Assembly: GCA_029379385.1 (NCBI GenBank)
Contig: CM055618.1
Span: 4,412,134-4,476,133 of the forward strand
DNA from: Quillaja saponaria
Lineage: Eukaryota; Streptophyta; Magnoliopsida; Fabales; Quillajaceae
Length of the DNA: 64,000 nt
Direction of reading: 5' to 3'
Numbering within the stretch: the first letter of the stretch is position 1; each line of letters opens with the position of its first letter. Positions 14,273-27,171 of the stretch are shown here, in pieces. Both the position numbers and the translations under genes were made by a program. The notes under the pieces are model-generated. The model was not told the origin of the DNA, ran no database searches, and saw only the letters and a list, made by a program, of their open reading frames with translations.

Positions 14273-14923
14273 AAAAAATTTCATCCTGAATTTTAACACA
14301 AAGGATACAGATAAATTGTTTACCTAAATCGGATGTAGATATTGTTGTTTCATTGCAATTTCACTCTCCCACATGGTTTCTTCTTTTTTGGTTTTTACCA
14401 AAGGATCAATCGCAGTTTACAGATTTATCTATTTATACTTACCATTGATTACTTCTCACACATTAGATTCTTATCTTCTTTTACCTCTTGGAACCTGTGG
14501 GTTATGGGCCCACCAAGATTCCGATGCGCCACTCTGATAATTACACCTAAATCTCACTCTCACTCGAACTTAACTTTTCATTTTACCTCAAAACACACTC
14601 AAATTTGCTATAGAAAGTATCGTAAAATGTCACCCATTTCTTTGTATTGTAAGAACGTATATTGAGGCTACTATTGTTGAACTAAAATTTCAACTAAGTC
14701 ACCGAAAATCTTTTAGGACCTCAATTTCTTATCATAGGCACCTCAGGCATGGTTAATTCCTAATCAAAGCCAATATTCTATAAAGTTAAGAATAGTACGT
14801 TAAAGAATCACAACTTGAAGTTTCAGGATGACTAGAACATATCACTAAGTCCACATACGCCCCAGGTAACGTACGCAGACAAAGCAACATCCTATACTTG
14901 TAGTCAAGGACATCTAAACCATA
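14273..14923 (-). pseudogene. Internal remnant of chromovirus (chromodomain end)
   Basis: The part next to LTR copy F (14273-14400) reads on the minus strand as a chromodomain tail (EETMWESEIAMKQQYLH), and the same segment occurs at 23339-23430. The rest includes TATGGGCCCACCA near 14505, also seen at 23578, and a stretch at 14665-14750 that recurs at 32395-32480. Nearly the whole gag-pol has been deleted. The plus-strand frame at 14342-14665 is antisense and is not a gene. Confidence 0.6.
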
Positions 14924-14934
14924 CTCTGATACCA
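14924..14934 (-). other. Primer binding site (tRNA-Met) of chromovirus element
   Basis: The minus strand reads TGGTATCAGAG, complementary to the 3' end of initiator tRNA-Met as used by most plant LTR retrotransposons. It lies three bases from the LTR end GGGTGTGACA of copy G. This fixes copy G as a 5' LTR and the element's sense as minus. Confidence 0.8.
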
Positions 14935-14937
14935 ATT

Positions 14938-17349
14938 TGTCACACCCTCAAATAAAGGTATAACTGGCTAGAGGAATGGATAACCAAACCTTCGTAACCT
15001 CAGTCCACAATGACTGAACACAAATAACTTTTAAACAAATTATTGTTAAGACCAAGAAAACTTTACTGAACTAAAATAAAGTTATGAACTGGTTATGAAA
15101 CATTAATATTTACTAAAAATTTGGCAAAGGTTCCCTATACAGTAAAACATGCCCAACAATACATACACTGATAACTCAATGTACACAAGTGTCACCCTAT
15201 TAGCTTCAAGTATATGACTCCGAGATATACCTTGTCATAACAGTGCCAGTAGGTAACAAATCTTGATGCAGGAACCATTTTTTCTTGATACTAAAAAAAA
15301 AACCACAGAAGAAGGAATGAGTCACAAAGACTCAATAAGCAAAATCACATACCTTGAGGGTTATAATTATCATGCAATCATGATCAAAGCATACTAATAA
15401 CTAAAGGGACAATAAGTAACTCAGTCCCACATAACAATATCACCCCCACTGGACATTTACACAACAGATTAATCTCCATACATAATCTATCCTACTGGGG
15501 CTGAGCACTCTGCTTTTAAAACATTTATCAAAATGAGAATAGTTCAGAGTTTCAAATCAGAAGATCCTAGGTGCACTTGGATTTTACTTTCATAAAAAAA
15601 AGAATTTCTCATAAAATTTAGCTTTATTGGCCTTTATCAACCACACTCAATATCAGGCAATTATACTTTCAATTAAATCACTGAAATAATATACTTAAGT
15701 GTTTCTCAATATAACACATCAATTCAAATATACACATAATTGCACATAATAAACCAGCAACCATAGGACACATAATTTTCTCACTAGACTAAATGATGGG
15801 ATTCATCAATCCATCTAGCTTATGATGGTATTAGATTATCCTCGACACGATCCAGAGCTGAAAAATCACCAATTAATATGTTAACCACAATAATATTTTA
15901 AAGTTAATTCTACAATTTCTTAATTTACATACCTAAACTTAGTATGGTTGTGAGAGGCTCATTCCACAAAACTTATAATACACGACCCTAACTTTTATGT
16001 ATTAATTTAATTGAATCTTAAATCTTTTATTTCATGTTCTGGATTGAATTTAAAAGAACTATAATTAACTCATTTAATTAATTCATTAACTTCCATTTAG
16101 ACTCAAATTTTATACTTCTATTTTATTACTTACATGTAACTAGTATATATATATATATACATTGGTTTATTATCATAAATTCTTGGTTTCTAATTTTAAT
16201 TCTTTGCACATTTCACTTTTTACTAGTGTAATAAACCTACACTTAGTCTAATTGAATTTCCTAAGTCATCTAGTAAAAAAATCATTCTCAAATTTTCATA
16301 TATGGCTCACGGCTTGCCCCTTCACTGCCATGACTATAATGAGTCACCAAAACCCTTCCTTTCATGCATAACACCGATTATACAAAAAAAAAAAAAAGGC
16401 AACCAAGTTGCTGCCCAAAAACAGGGGACAACAGCTTGGTTGTTAACTTCAACCCCTAAGTTAAACACACTCTCTCATACAACCAGCCATCTATCATCCT
16501 TTAAGGTAAACCCAATCACTTATCAAGTCAACCAAATCATACCTTTTAACCACTCAAAGGTATAGCCAGCAAAACAACCAAAAAAGGAATTGCTGCCTCC
16601 TTTAATACTTCACACAATTGAACTACAAAACACTCTCAACACCTCTAAGCCATAGCACGCTCCAAGGAAGTTAACACTGAAGTTGAAAAGGCAATCAAAC
16701 TGATCTAAGATAATGGACATCAAGAAGCTCACAATTGTTGTAGCTAAGAAAAAGGTTGTTGCAACTCAAAACAAAGAAGTTGGCTGTCGGCTGCTACCAT
16801 CAAATTTAGGCCGAGAAAGAGCAAAATTAAAGCAAGGAAATAAAAGAGGAGTTTGAGTTCAAGAAAAAAAAACTTCAATGGTTGGCTACACAAAGAGAGA
16901 TTCACGGTAAAGCAGAGAAGGAAAAGAGAAAACTAGAATAATCTAGATACCAAGGAGGATATAACTGGCCAAGTGAAAGAACTGTGTGTAGATAATTAAA
17001 GGAAATAAAAATAAATAAAAAGAAAGAAAGAAAAGTTTTAGTCAAGGTCAACAAAGTAGAATATGTGGTGTGTTTTATTCTTTGCTTGTGTGTATATATA
17101 TATGGATATATTTATGTATATTTATATATTGTAGATAGATATTTTCTAATTTATCTACACACTTCATTTAATTTACACAAGTTGATTTCAAGATTCAGAT
17201 CAACCACTAATGTGGTGACAGTTAATTATCTAATTGTATGTGTATAAATGAATAAATGTAAATTTATACTTATATATACAAGTGTTTATTTGTGACAAAA
17301 ATTTATACATTACGTTTAGAACTCAACTTTACTATATTGGGTTATGATA
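14938..17349 (-). repeat. LTR copy G, complete 5' LTR (short form, 2.4 kb)
   Basis: It begins TGTCACACCC beside the primer site and ends GGGTTATGATA at 17349. The length is 2,412 bp. Compared with copy H (3.7 kb) it lacks a block of roughly 0.9 kb seen at about 20580-21560. The right end falls exactly where MULE transposase coding sequence stops, so it appears to have landed in the 3' part of that gene. The frame 16302-16565 lies inside the LTR. Confidence 0.7.
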
Positions 17350-19604
17350 GCTATATTGCATGCACCCATCACCACCTTGAGCTTTTGGCCATATGAGTTC
17401 TCCATTTATTGGCTCAGTGATTGGTTCATAACACCTTTCATAAGCATCTCTCTTGTAGTAGCCACTGACATATGATTCTCGCTTTTCAGCTTTGAAATAT
17501 ATAAAACTTATGGCATGCCTATATGCCAAACCAGTCAATTCCAAAAATCTGTAACCAAAAACATGATTGTCAGTGCATTGTTCATTCATAAGTTAACAAA
17601 TTAAAACTGGACTTAAATACAAAAACAAAATACTTGCAGCTGCAAGAATGAGCATCCAAATCCACTTAGAACTTCTCCATTAGCCATGTAGTTTCAAATT
17701 TACCATTACCTGCCCATTTGGGTGTCCACAACACATTAATCAATTTCTTTGGTCAACCTTTTTTTAACTTTAGGCATTATGTCACCCTCATATCTCAGCA
17801 ATTTCTCTCTGTTCATTAAATAGTCTCTAATCCACTCAAACATAGACATGATGGGCTTGTCTCTTGCATCAAGAACAACCTTATTAAATGTCTCCGCTAT
17901 GATGTTCATTAACATGTCAGACTTTGGGTAAAAATTGAAGGCATGTCTACAGCAATACCTTGTTGGTGTTTCGAGGAACCAGTCATATGCCTTAGAGTTC
18001 ATTTTTCTAAGATCTTCCATGTGTTTTTCCCCAAGTCCAATGTAAGGTGCTTTAGCACTAGCATGCACCAAGTCTCTTAATTGTATGGCTCCACCAAACC
18101 TCAATTTGAAATTAGCATAAAGGTGTCTTAAGAAAAATCTATGATTGACACCTTAGAGTAGATCATCAAGAGCTAGGACAAGTCCCTACAAAATACAAAT
18201 AATTACACATTTACTATGTGATACACTATAAAAATTATTCAATTCACTACCATTGATTGACAAATTTACTTATTTTATGTTGATTTGAAATGAAAACCCA
18301 TTTGCGTTGTCTAATATCTCCTATGCCATCCAATAGTTTCTCAGGGAATCATGTCCAGTTTTCTTCAGTATCTTGCTTCACCATTGCAAATGCTAGAGGA
18401 AAGTATTGATCATTACTGCAATAGCTACTAGAAGCTAACCTCTGTACTCACCCTTCAAATGGCATCCATCAATGCCAATAATAGGTCTACAGGCTACTAG
18501 AAAGCCTCTCTTACATGCATCAAAGCATATGTACAGCCTCTGAAATAAAGGCTAAATACGAACTTAAGGCCTCCAAAGCTTGATCTGCCATGTGGTTCCT
18601 GAACTGGTCCCTCAACTTTGCTTAATAGGCCTAAAGCTTGGAATATTGTTCTTTATGTATTCCTTCAATAAGATTGCATGTTTCTTAGCTATTGTCCTCA
18701 ATATTCCCATAGTATACTTTTCTCTAAAAGTAACCACCATAGAACCCAACTTCATTTTGTAGTTTACTTTCACCTTATCCATGATGACTTCAACCACTTT
18801 TTTTGTTTAGCAAAAATGATTCTCAAAGGACTTGTTACATGTAAGTGATGGCCCTACTGTTTTCACCTTGAAAACTCCTTGACCACTAACTTTACTGCAT
18901 AACACCCACCAACCACAATTCCTTTTACATTCAACTCTACATCTTACATCATTTTAAACAAATGTTGTCATTCTCCATTTTAGCAAAGAGAACTCAATTA
19001 TAGCTTCCTTGAATTCAGCCAGGTTTGCAAATTCCATGCCATTTTTCAAATAAAATCCCTACACATATATTCACTTCTATGTCTACTTAATCTGATTCTA
19101 GCAGCTCCATCATCATCAAACCCCATAAGACTATGTAGGTCATCATTCTCATAATCCTTACCAATCTGCATACCCAGTGTTGAACTTGAAACAACAACCT
19201 TCTCTTTAGCAACCTTTTCTTTACCAACCTTCTATTTACCTTTTTAATAACTTTTTTTTGTCTTTTAGAAGCATTTACAAAAGCAAAAGCATCATCCACC
19301 TCATCTTGTTCAATATATAATAGCCAAAATAGTCATTATCCATCTCCTCATCACTGTCAGGTAAATCACAACAATTTACAATCTAATCAATCTTCACTTT
19401 CTTGATCATCTCTCATATCTAAATCTATGTCAACATCCACCTCTTGATTAGCAACATTATGCTCACCTTCATGCTCAATTTAGGTGTCTACTGTAGGTGC
19501 AGAGCATGGCAACAATTCAATCACTTTAGGAATTTTTAAAGAATGCTTTCATACAATGCAAATAACCTATCAGGATGAGTATAAGCTGAATTAATCATAT
19601 TTAA
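17350..19604 (-). pseudogene. Mutator-like (MULE) transposase, middle and C-terminal part, broken
   Basis: The minus strand carries the MuDR-type order. An acidic linker is at 19600-19340. A MuDR DNA-binding domain follows near 19045-18830 (GMEFANLAEFKEAI, then a CRVECKRNCGWWV core). The start of the DDE transposase is near 18545-18400 (CRPIIGIDGCHLKG, holding the first catalytic Asp). A middle region is open at 18104-17736 (YDWFLETPTRYCCRH, then SDMLMNIIAETFNKVVLDARDKP). A SWIM-like finger with tail is at 17589-17332 (LTGLAYRHAISFIYF, then EPINGELIWP). It is broken: a TGA replaces a Trp at 18351-18349, there is a stop near 18150, and a frame break lies between the last two open pieces. The conserved Cys of the SWIM motif (usually PCRHA) is Tyr. 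The N-terminus probably lies at 34.24-34.63 kb. Confidence 0.85.
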
Positions 19605-22600
19605 TGAAACACCCCTCATGGAGGCGTGATTGGCTAGAGGATTGGATAACCAAACCTCCATAACCTGGACTTCAAAATAAGATAACAAACATGACTCTTG
19701 ACCCAACTAAAGAATAAAATTAACTGTAAAAGTTTGTTTACTGAAACAAACTTCAATTTACTGAATATTTTGATAGAGATTCCCTGCAATATGGAACATG
19801 CCTCAAAATACAAACACATATGTTCCTATTTTCACACAACAATAACACAAAGACAACAAGGAGCTCCGTTTCTATCCTCATCACAATAACAAATAACTAG
19901 ACTATTACATTACATAAAACTAGACTCCCCACAACTCTAGTGTGACTGCAAATGTCCACCCTTGACTTAAATATTGAGATTCAGAAGAGTTACCTTGCTG
20001 ACCAACATTTGGCAAGTCTAGTGAGATCCTGTTACTAAAAAAAATCAACAAAGAGGGGGATGAATCATACGGACTCTGTGAGTGGAAAAACATACCCAAA
20101 GGGTACTAGCATTACTAAACACACGTATATAACATATATAGTTAATTAATATCATGTAGCATGTTCATGTCTTAATTCAAAATACATGTACGCATTTATA
20201 ATTGTCATAAATTCCACATGAATCATAGGATAACAAATCAATCATAACATACAAAGCAAGCAAAGAGCCAATGAGCACTCAAATTTTTAAAAACATTTAT
20301 CAAAATCAGAATATTTCAGGATTTCAAATCAGAATATCTTAGGTGCACTTGGATCTCAGTTTTGAAAATAAAAATAATTTTTTAGAAAATTTCAATTTGT
20401 TAGCTCTTATCAACTACAAACAAATTCAATCAAGCTTGATTCAAATAACTTATTGAAATATTGCACTTACACATTTATTAAAATACACATACAATTAAAC
20501 ATAATAATCTAGCCCCTAAAATGCAACAATTAACCACTCACCAGTTAGAAATCTTGTTCGTCACTTCCTCTTACGCTTACATGTGTCATTAGGCCCCAAA
20601 TAGGATCCATAACTGAAATTCATAGTTTCCAATAATACTTAGTTCATAAACGTTATTGTTATAATCTTTTAATTACTAAGCTTATATTTTAACTTATATA
20701 GGTTTCTTTATGAAAGTTTCTATTAAGTCATTACATGTCAAGTAGTATGAATTGTACTTGATATGATAAGGTTGATAATAAAGAGACATTTTCGATGTCC
20801 TGACAATGCATAAGGTAAAAAGAAACAATTAGAAAAGATAGAAAACACTAGTGAGTTAGAGATATTGAAACTGTCCAAACTTGGAGTTTGGACCAGTGTT
20901 CACTTTAACAGTCATATATCTTCCCTTAGGTAATTTCAAATCCAGTTTCGTAAAATTTATTAAATACTAGACACATGTAGCTTTATAATAATATATCATT
21001 TGTAATTTTTATATTTATATATCAATACAGTTTATTCTTTGAAGTTACATCAAATTCTATAAAATGCAGGATTTTTGCAGATTAGACCTTACCTTAGTTA
21101 TTCGAACATAACTTTCTCTAGGAAAAAGGAAATACAATTTCATTTGTTGGATTTATTAATAGACAAGTATATCTTTCTAGATAGGTATCATATGTATTAT
21201 TTGGATGTGTATATTAGTACAGTTAATTATTTAAAGTTTACTCCTTTTAGGCATTTCACAACCCCTTGGATATATGTTTATTTCACTTACATATGTAACT
21301 AAATTTAATAAAACCAAGTTGAAACATTAACTTTAAGAAGTTAACTAGCTTTCTTATTTAGAAACTTTTCTTAAACTCAGCCTTGAACTCACTCGATTCT
21401 TCACATAAACAAAAAAATAAAGCACTAGCAAAATTCCTGGTTGTCAACTTTTGATTCTAATGTTTATAAAATTCTCATACTTAGGAATTAAATTACAAAA
21501 CTCTCTAATCTAGTGTTTCAAAATGTTAGGAGCAACTTTCATTCAGAGGTCCTAAGCTAATCCTATCCCCAACCCCTAACGAAATCTTTCGAATTGACTG
21601 AAATTTACTAAAAATCCTACATGAACTAGCTGCAATCTAACAACTCTAGCTTACAATATACTTGGAACCAAGTTACAAAGTTTTTCAAACAATATCTCAA
21701 GATCCTAAGCTACACTTTCTCTATTGAACTCTTTATTTAATTCATCCTCGAAAGCACCCGAACCTCCAGATATCTCTAACCTACAAAATCTGGTCCTGCA
21801 CCCCCTTCAAGAACCTCTTTACTATCATTTTACAACACTATACTTATAACTAAACATCTTGAATACAAGATTTTCTTCCATTGGTGTGTGGGTATACATA
21901 TATATATATACCCTAAGAAAATAAATACAAATTCTTTAATTCAACATTGCTCATATTCCAATTATTAAATTTAATTTAAAGTAATTATTTAACTTTTATT
22001 TAAAATTTGATTTACACAATCTTACATCAATATACCTATTCCTTTTTCCTCTCTATCATTTTCAAAACTTTCAAATTATATCTATATATCTTCATTCTAA
22101 CTACTAATTTTCACCTTCTTAACTAAACAAAGAAATTTCCAACAATTCATCTAACCTAAGAATTTTATGTCATCTAACCGACACGATTAACTTAACTAAA
22201 GTAAAGTTTATAACAAGAAAATTTTCTGCACTTCTCTCATCTAGTAGCTGCCACACTTACTAACTTAATCCTCCTCAAGCAACAAGTTTAATCCTTGAGT
22301 TTGAACCATTTAACACTCACAGCAAGCTTAATAATGCTTGTTGCCCTAAGTTACTTGAAACTGGTTTTAGTTACTCTTGGCTTTCTTTGTTCAAATTTTT
22401 TTATTTTTTTATTCCATGGCTAGTGCAAGTCAGTCTTCCAACTTCATAAATTCAAAAACTAAACGGAACATAAATCAGCCTAAAAGCAGCGGCCTTCATC
22501 TTTGGTTTATACACACAACATACACACCCATACAACAACACCTACATAAGAAGCTTTTAAGCTCATCAATGACCCCATCACCTTACACTATTGCTGCTTG

Positions 22601-23323
22601 AAGGTTGCTCCCCTTAAACAGAACTGCTTCCCACTGGCTAAAAAAATATCACACCAGCACAAATAAAGGTGGAAAGAGGACAGAAAACAAGGAGATGGTG
22701 TTCGGCGAAGACAAATAAAAAGAGAAGGGTGTAAGGCAGTGGCGATGCAAAATTGTGGAGCAAAATTTGGCCAAGAAAAATAAATAAACAAAGAAAAGAT
22801 ATAGCAATAAAATATTCAAGTCAAAAGTGTAAGCATGTGGTGGATATGAAATTTCGTATATATATCTATTTTTGTATTGTATTATTATATATTAATATAA
22901 TGATAATATGGAATTAATATATAATATTCTTTTTTTTTTATTACTTAGATTTAGTTTTTTTTTTCTATAGTTTTACAATATAAGAGATAGAATCTTTTTT
23001 GAAATACAAGAAGCTTGCCCCCCCCAAAAAAAAAATCATTTTTTGTTTTCTTTATTTAATTGCACTTTTGGGGGGACTTTTATTTCATTTTAATGTGTCT
23101 CATAGTCTGAAAGATTCTGGGGAGAGTATATATATATATATATATATACTTAAATATTTTCTAAATTCCTTTTTACTTATACATTTGTTATACACATAAA
23201 TAAAATTACACATGTAAGCATTATATTTTTTCTTAATTCTAATTTGAGAATAATTTATTCACTTAGTCACACAAGTTACGTATGAACATTTTAAAACGTA
23301 TATTAAACTATTGAGTTACAACA
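19605..23323 (-). repeat. LTR copy H, complete long-form LTR (3.7 kb)
   Basis: It begins TGAAACACCCCTCATGG right after MULE sequence (TTTAA at 19600-19604) and ends GAGTTACAACA at 23323 beside a polypurine tract and chromodomain remnant. The length is 3,719 bp. It matches copy L (32485-34230) closely, for example 21110-21290 against 33580-33765, so these two look like the LTR pair of one element. Frames at 19698, 21075, 22377, 22588 and 22999 are inside it and not gene-like. Confidence 0.7.
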
Positions 23324-23620
23324 ATCTCCCCTCTTAAAAGAAATTCGTCCCAAATTTTCACAACAAAAGGGTACGAATAAGTTGTTTACCTAAATCGAAT
23401 ACAGATATTGTTGTTTTGCTGCAACTTCAGTTTCCCACGTAGTTCCTTGCTTAGTTATAATACTACTAAATAGTTTTCATCCATAATTGTTTCCTAAATT
23501 ATTAAGACATGAAAATTTTCCAATGCCGAATGTACATTGGCCTAAATAAAATAGGCCTGATACTTGAGACCTGTGTGCTATGGGCCCACCATGCTTCCAC
23601 TGTACCACTATGATAATTTA
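23324..23620 (-). pseudogene. Internal remnant of chromovirus: polypurine tract and chromodomain end
   Basis: On the minus strand a TTTTAAGAGGGGAGAT tract (23324-23339) abuts LTR copy H. Just upstream of it in sense is the segment that also occurs at 14280-14400, encoding a chromodomain tail. ATGGGCCCACCA near 23580 is shared with 14505. The remaining pol has been lost or lies beyond the nested inserts to the right. Confidence 0.55.
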
Positions 23621-25149
23621 ACACCAAAATTCAGATTGATGAACTAAATCATATAATTACATGAGTGAAATAAATTAGCTTCTATTTACTTTAAATTTAA
23701 AATTTATACATATCTTTTTGATGTAAGTGAACTTTTCCCTTTATTAAAAATAATTGTAATTTTATTTATTTTTATTTTTTTTTTGTCAATATCTATAGAT
23801 TTCTTAATTTTCTTATTTCTCCTAAAGAATACATAAATATATTTTCTATTTATATAAAAATTCAAATATGTACACAAAGTGTGTAAAGATAATAGTGTTC
23901 CCTCTCTTTCCAGATATAGCACTAATATTGAATGCATGTTCGAAAGGCTAAACTAGTTGATTAAAAGACTTAAAAGTCTAGTCTACGGGAATTGAGAGGT
24001 GAAAATATCCAGGACTTATCTCATATATATATATATATTAAAGTCTAGCATTCCTATTCAATTTTTAATTTTCTTTTGTTACTCTTTAGGAGTCATCTAT
24101 GTGATATTGATATACGTGACATATAATTTATATGATACAAAACTTTTTGGGGTAAAAAAAAAATGGACATAAATATTTTAATTGTGATTTTCTTGTACCA
24201 GAATATATAAAGTTAGGCATATCTGGAAGTGCCATAGAACATTCTTTTGCTAATATTATTACCAGTATTTGATACTAGGTTATTCATAATACTATTATAC
24301 CCTTCTTATTATTTGCGGGTTGGTTATTTGATAACACAAGTTTAATTTACAATATATTTGGAAGTCTTCGCCCAACAAATACTTTACAAAATGTCGGCAA
24401 GAAATTTTCATTAATAACTAATTGTTTTGATCCTTTAAAAAGGTCTCAAAGGTCAAAAATAGAATCTATCCAAGTTTATACAATGATTGCATGGGATTAA
24501 AGTGTAACTTTTGGAGGGAAAATTATAATGACTAATATTTATGAAGGGAAACTAACCCTAACCAAAATTTGGCTCTTTTCTTAGGGTTTCTATGCATGGG
24601 ATTAGGGTATTGATCTTTCATGGACTAATGGTACTTACTATTTCTCTTTGGATTAATATTAAATCATAGTTCATTAAATTATAAACCCCATCCAAATTAT
24701 GAAGTTACAACACAATCAAACTCAAACATACAAAATGTTGAATTGAATCGTACCAGTATCTACTACTATTTCATTTTTCAATTATTTCTTCAATTAAGAA
24801 AAGAAAGGAAATACTAAATACATAATTGAAATTTTATCTTGTTTTATTCAGAAAATATTATTTCATAATTATCTATGACTATTTATGTCTCTAACATAAC
24901 TTTTTGTTACAATGTAGAGAAAAGTGAAATAAATAGTTGATACTACTGGAAGGATTATTCTTTAATTAATAAGTACTGTAACTAAAATTATTATTATAAT
25001 CATTTTAATTGATAGTTTCTTTTATGGTTCATATTCTAAATTGAGTTTATGTTTGCAATAGTCAGACAATTTAAGTTTTTAAATAAAAACATAAGATCTT
25101 AACGAATATCCTCAAATCCGAAAAAAAGTTTTAAAAATCTAAGACTTGA
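23621..25149. other. AT-rich sequence, nothing recognised
   Basis: There is no coherent protein, RNA gene or LTR landmark. The minus-strand frame at 23937-23704 is a Lys/Ile-rich low-complexity translation of AT-rich DNA. The sequence lies between the copy H internal remnant and the matR fragment. Confidence 0.35.
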
Positions 25150-25370
25150 CTTTTCATTTTGCATTACAAAATCTTCCTTAAAGATTGGGATGAGTCGATG
25201 TCGGTCGATGGTGTGAAAACACTTCCTGATGTTGAATTCCAAAAACCAGCGAGAGGTTCCCCGCTCTTCTTTGATCCGTCTTAGGGTCGAGTGGCGACCT
25301 CGACCCAAGAGGAAGTGCGATGTGTTTGGAAACTCAGGATCGTAAATGGATTCGAAATCTATGAAATCTA
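25150..25370 (-). pseudogene. matR: Mitochondrial matR fragment in nuclear DNA (NUMT)
   Basis: The minus strand from about 25365 reads ESIYDPEFPNTSH, then RGRHSTLRRIKEERGTSRW, then FLEFNIRKCFHTIDRHRLIP. This is the N-terminal RT-like region of plant mitochondrial maturase MatR, encoded inside a nad1 group II intron. About 70 codons are preserved, then similarity stops at IFKED near 25165. Differences from what I recall of the family include N for D in EFN/EFDIRK. The fragment is far shorter than the roughly 650-codon gene and lies among nuclear retrotransposons, so it is a transferred, dead piece. The identification is from memory of the MatR protein. Confidence 0.85.
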
Positions 25371-25950
25371 TTCAAATCTATAAAGGCTTTAGAAACATTA
25401 AGAATTCAAAAGACATGACTCAAAATTCATTATACTTTTATTGAGTACAGAAAACAATTCTCGGAATGTTCTTCTTCTTGATTTGGACTTAGTGATATTC
25501 CATACGTAAATTGATTTTCGAAAAAATTTTAAGGCCCCTATAGAACTTATTTTTCACTATAACTTCATTTAAATAACAGTTATTATTATACAGTCAGAAC
25601 GAATTATCTTTTCTTTTGACAATACAATGAGAGAATCTTAGGAAAACATGTTAGAATCAATAAACTCTTGTCTAACCAATCTTACATTCGCACCTTTAGC
25701 TTTCAAATAGAAATGCTCAGAAAAAAAAAAAAAAAAAAAAATCTTTGTTATACTCAGAGCTAAGGTGATTGAGACTTTGTTCATTTAACCAATAAGTGTA
25801 TTGATTCCAGGATTTAATATTCAATACTGGGATTAGTCTATAAATTTGATGTTAAAAGGAACCTTTTCATACTTCACAAGGAGAAATTTGGGAGAAAGTG
25901 AATAGACTACACATATATTTGTGTTTTTACTGTTCATTTCAAGGTAATAG
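25371..25950. other. Unassigned sequence with a poly-A run
   Basis: AT-rich, with a run of about 20 A near 25722-25741. No protein is recognised. It may include further organellar DNA flanking the matR piece, but I cannot support that by eye. Confidence 0.3.
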
Positions 25951-27171
25951 TGCCACACCCTTAAATTGAGGTATGGACTGGCCGGAAAAATGGATAATCA
26001 TATTCCCGTAACTCTGAATACTCAAGTACTATGCATATTTAACTTATAAAACACTTTATGGTTAAGACTACTAAAACACTACTGAATTAAATAAAACTCT
26101 AACTTGACAATTAAACATAAAATAATTATTGAAAATATCGGCAGTGGTTCCCTCGTAAGATGGAACATGCCCATAATATATATAACAGCTTGTTTACAAA
26201 GTCAACTATAACTTATAATATAAGAATATACAAAGGAGCTCCGCTCCTAACAAAACACGAAATCACGTGGTGATATTATATGTATCAACAACAAAGCATG
26301 GCACCTAAAGTGATTACAAGTGTTGTCCCTAGCTTCCAAGTGTGCGACTTCCAAGATATACCTTGCCTCAGTAGAGTCGGCAAGTAGCAAATTTTGTCAC
26401 GACCAACAGTAGTTTCCTAGAAACTAAAAAACCAACCACAAAGAAAAGAGTGAGTCACAAGGACTCAATGAGCAAATCATGTACCCTAAGGGTACCAGCA
26501 TCACACAACACATATATCATAGCTTAAATTCATATTTAAATTATTTATGCACATATGTAATTACAATTCTCATATGATCTCAATTTACTTAGTTTACGAA
26601 TTTCAACATATCACTCAAATCATTCAAACAACCAAACAAATAACAAACAAAGGGCCAACGAATAACTCAGCCCCGCACAACAATATCTCCCCATCGGGCA
26701 TTTACGGACCTGCACAACAAATTAATTCTTCAGTACACAAATCCATCCCCCCAGGGTTAAGCACTCCATTTATTTTTAAAATAATTGCCAGAATTAGAAT
26801 AACTCATATCAAATGTCAAATTTAAATATCCTAGGTGCACCTGGATATTTTTTAATTTTGAAAATAAAAACCATTTTCTCATAAAATTTCACTTTGTTGG
26901 CCTTTATCAACCACAAATAATTCAATTAAGTCACTGAAATGACTTATTTGCTTATTTCTCATTATACCACACCAATTCAAATATACATATAATTGCACAC
27001 AATAATCTGGTAACAATAAAGTACATAATTCACTCGCCATTTACCGATTTTACTCATCACTCCCTCTTGCATTCACATGCGTCATTAGCTCAACCACAAG
27101 TTCCGGAGCTGCAACTAAAATTTTTAAGTATTACTTAGTTTGTCAATTTTATAGGTTGTAACCTTTTAATT
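25951..27171 (-). repeat. LTR copy I, partial
   Basis: It opens TGCCACACCC and follows copies A and M closely: GGAGCTCCGCTCCTAACAAAAC near 26236, CCAAGATATACCTTGCC near 26351, and CTAGGTGCACCTGGAT near 26830. It is cut at about 27171, where copy J starts with its own terminus, so copy J appears to be inserted into it or fused to it. Confidence 0.6.
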
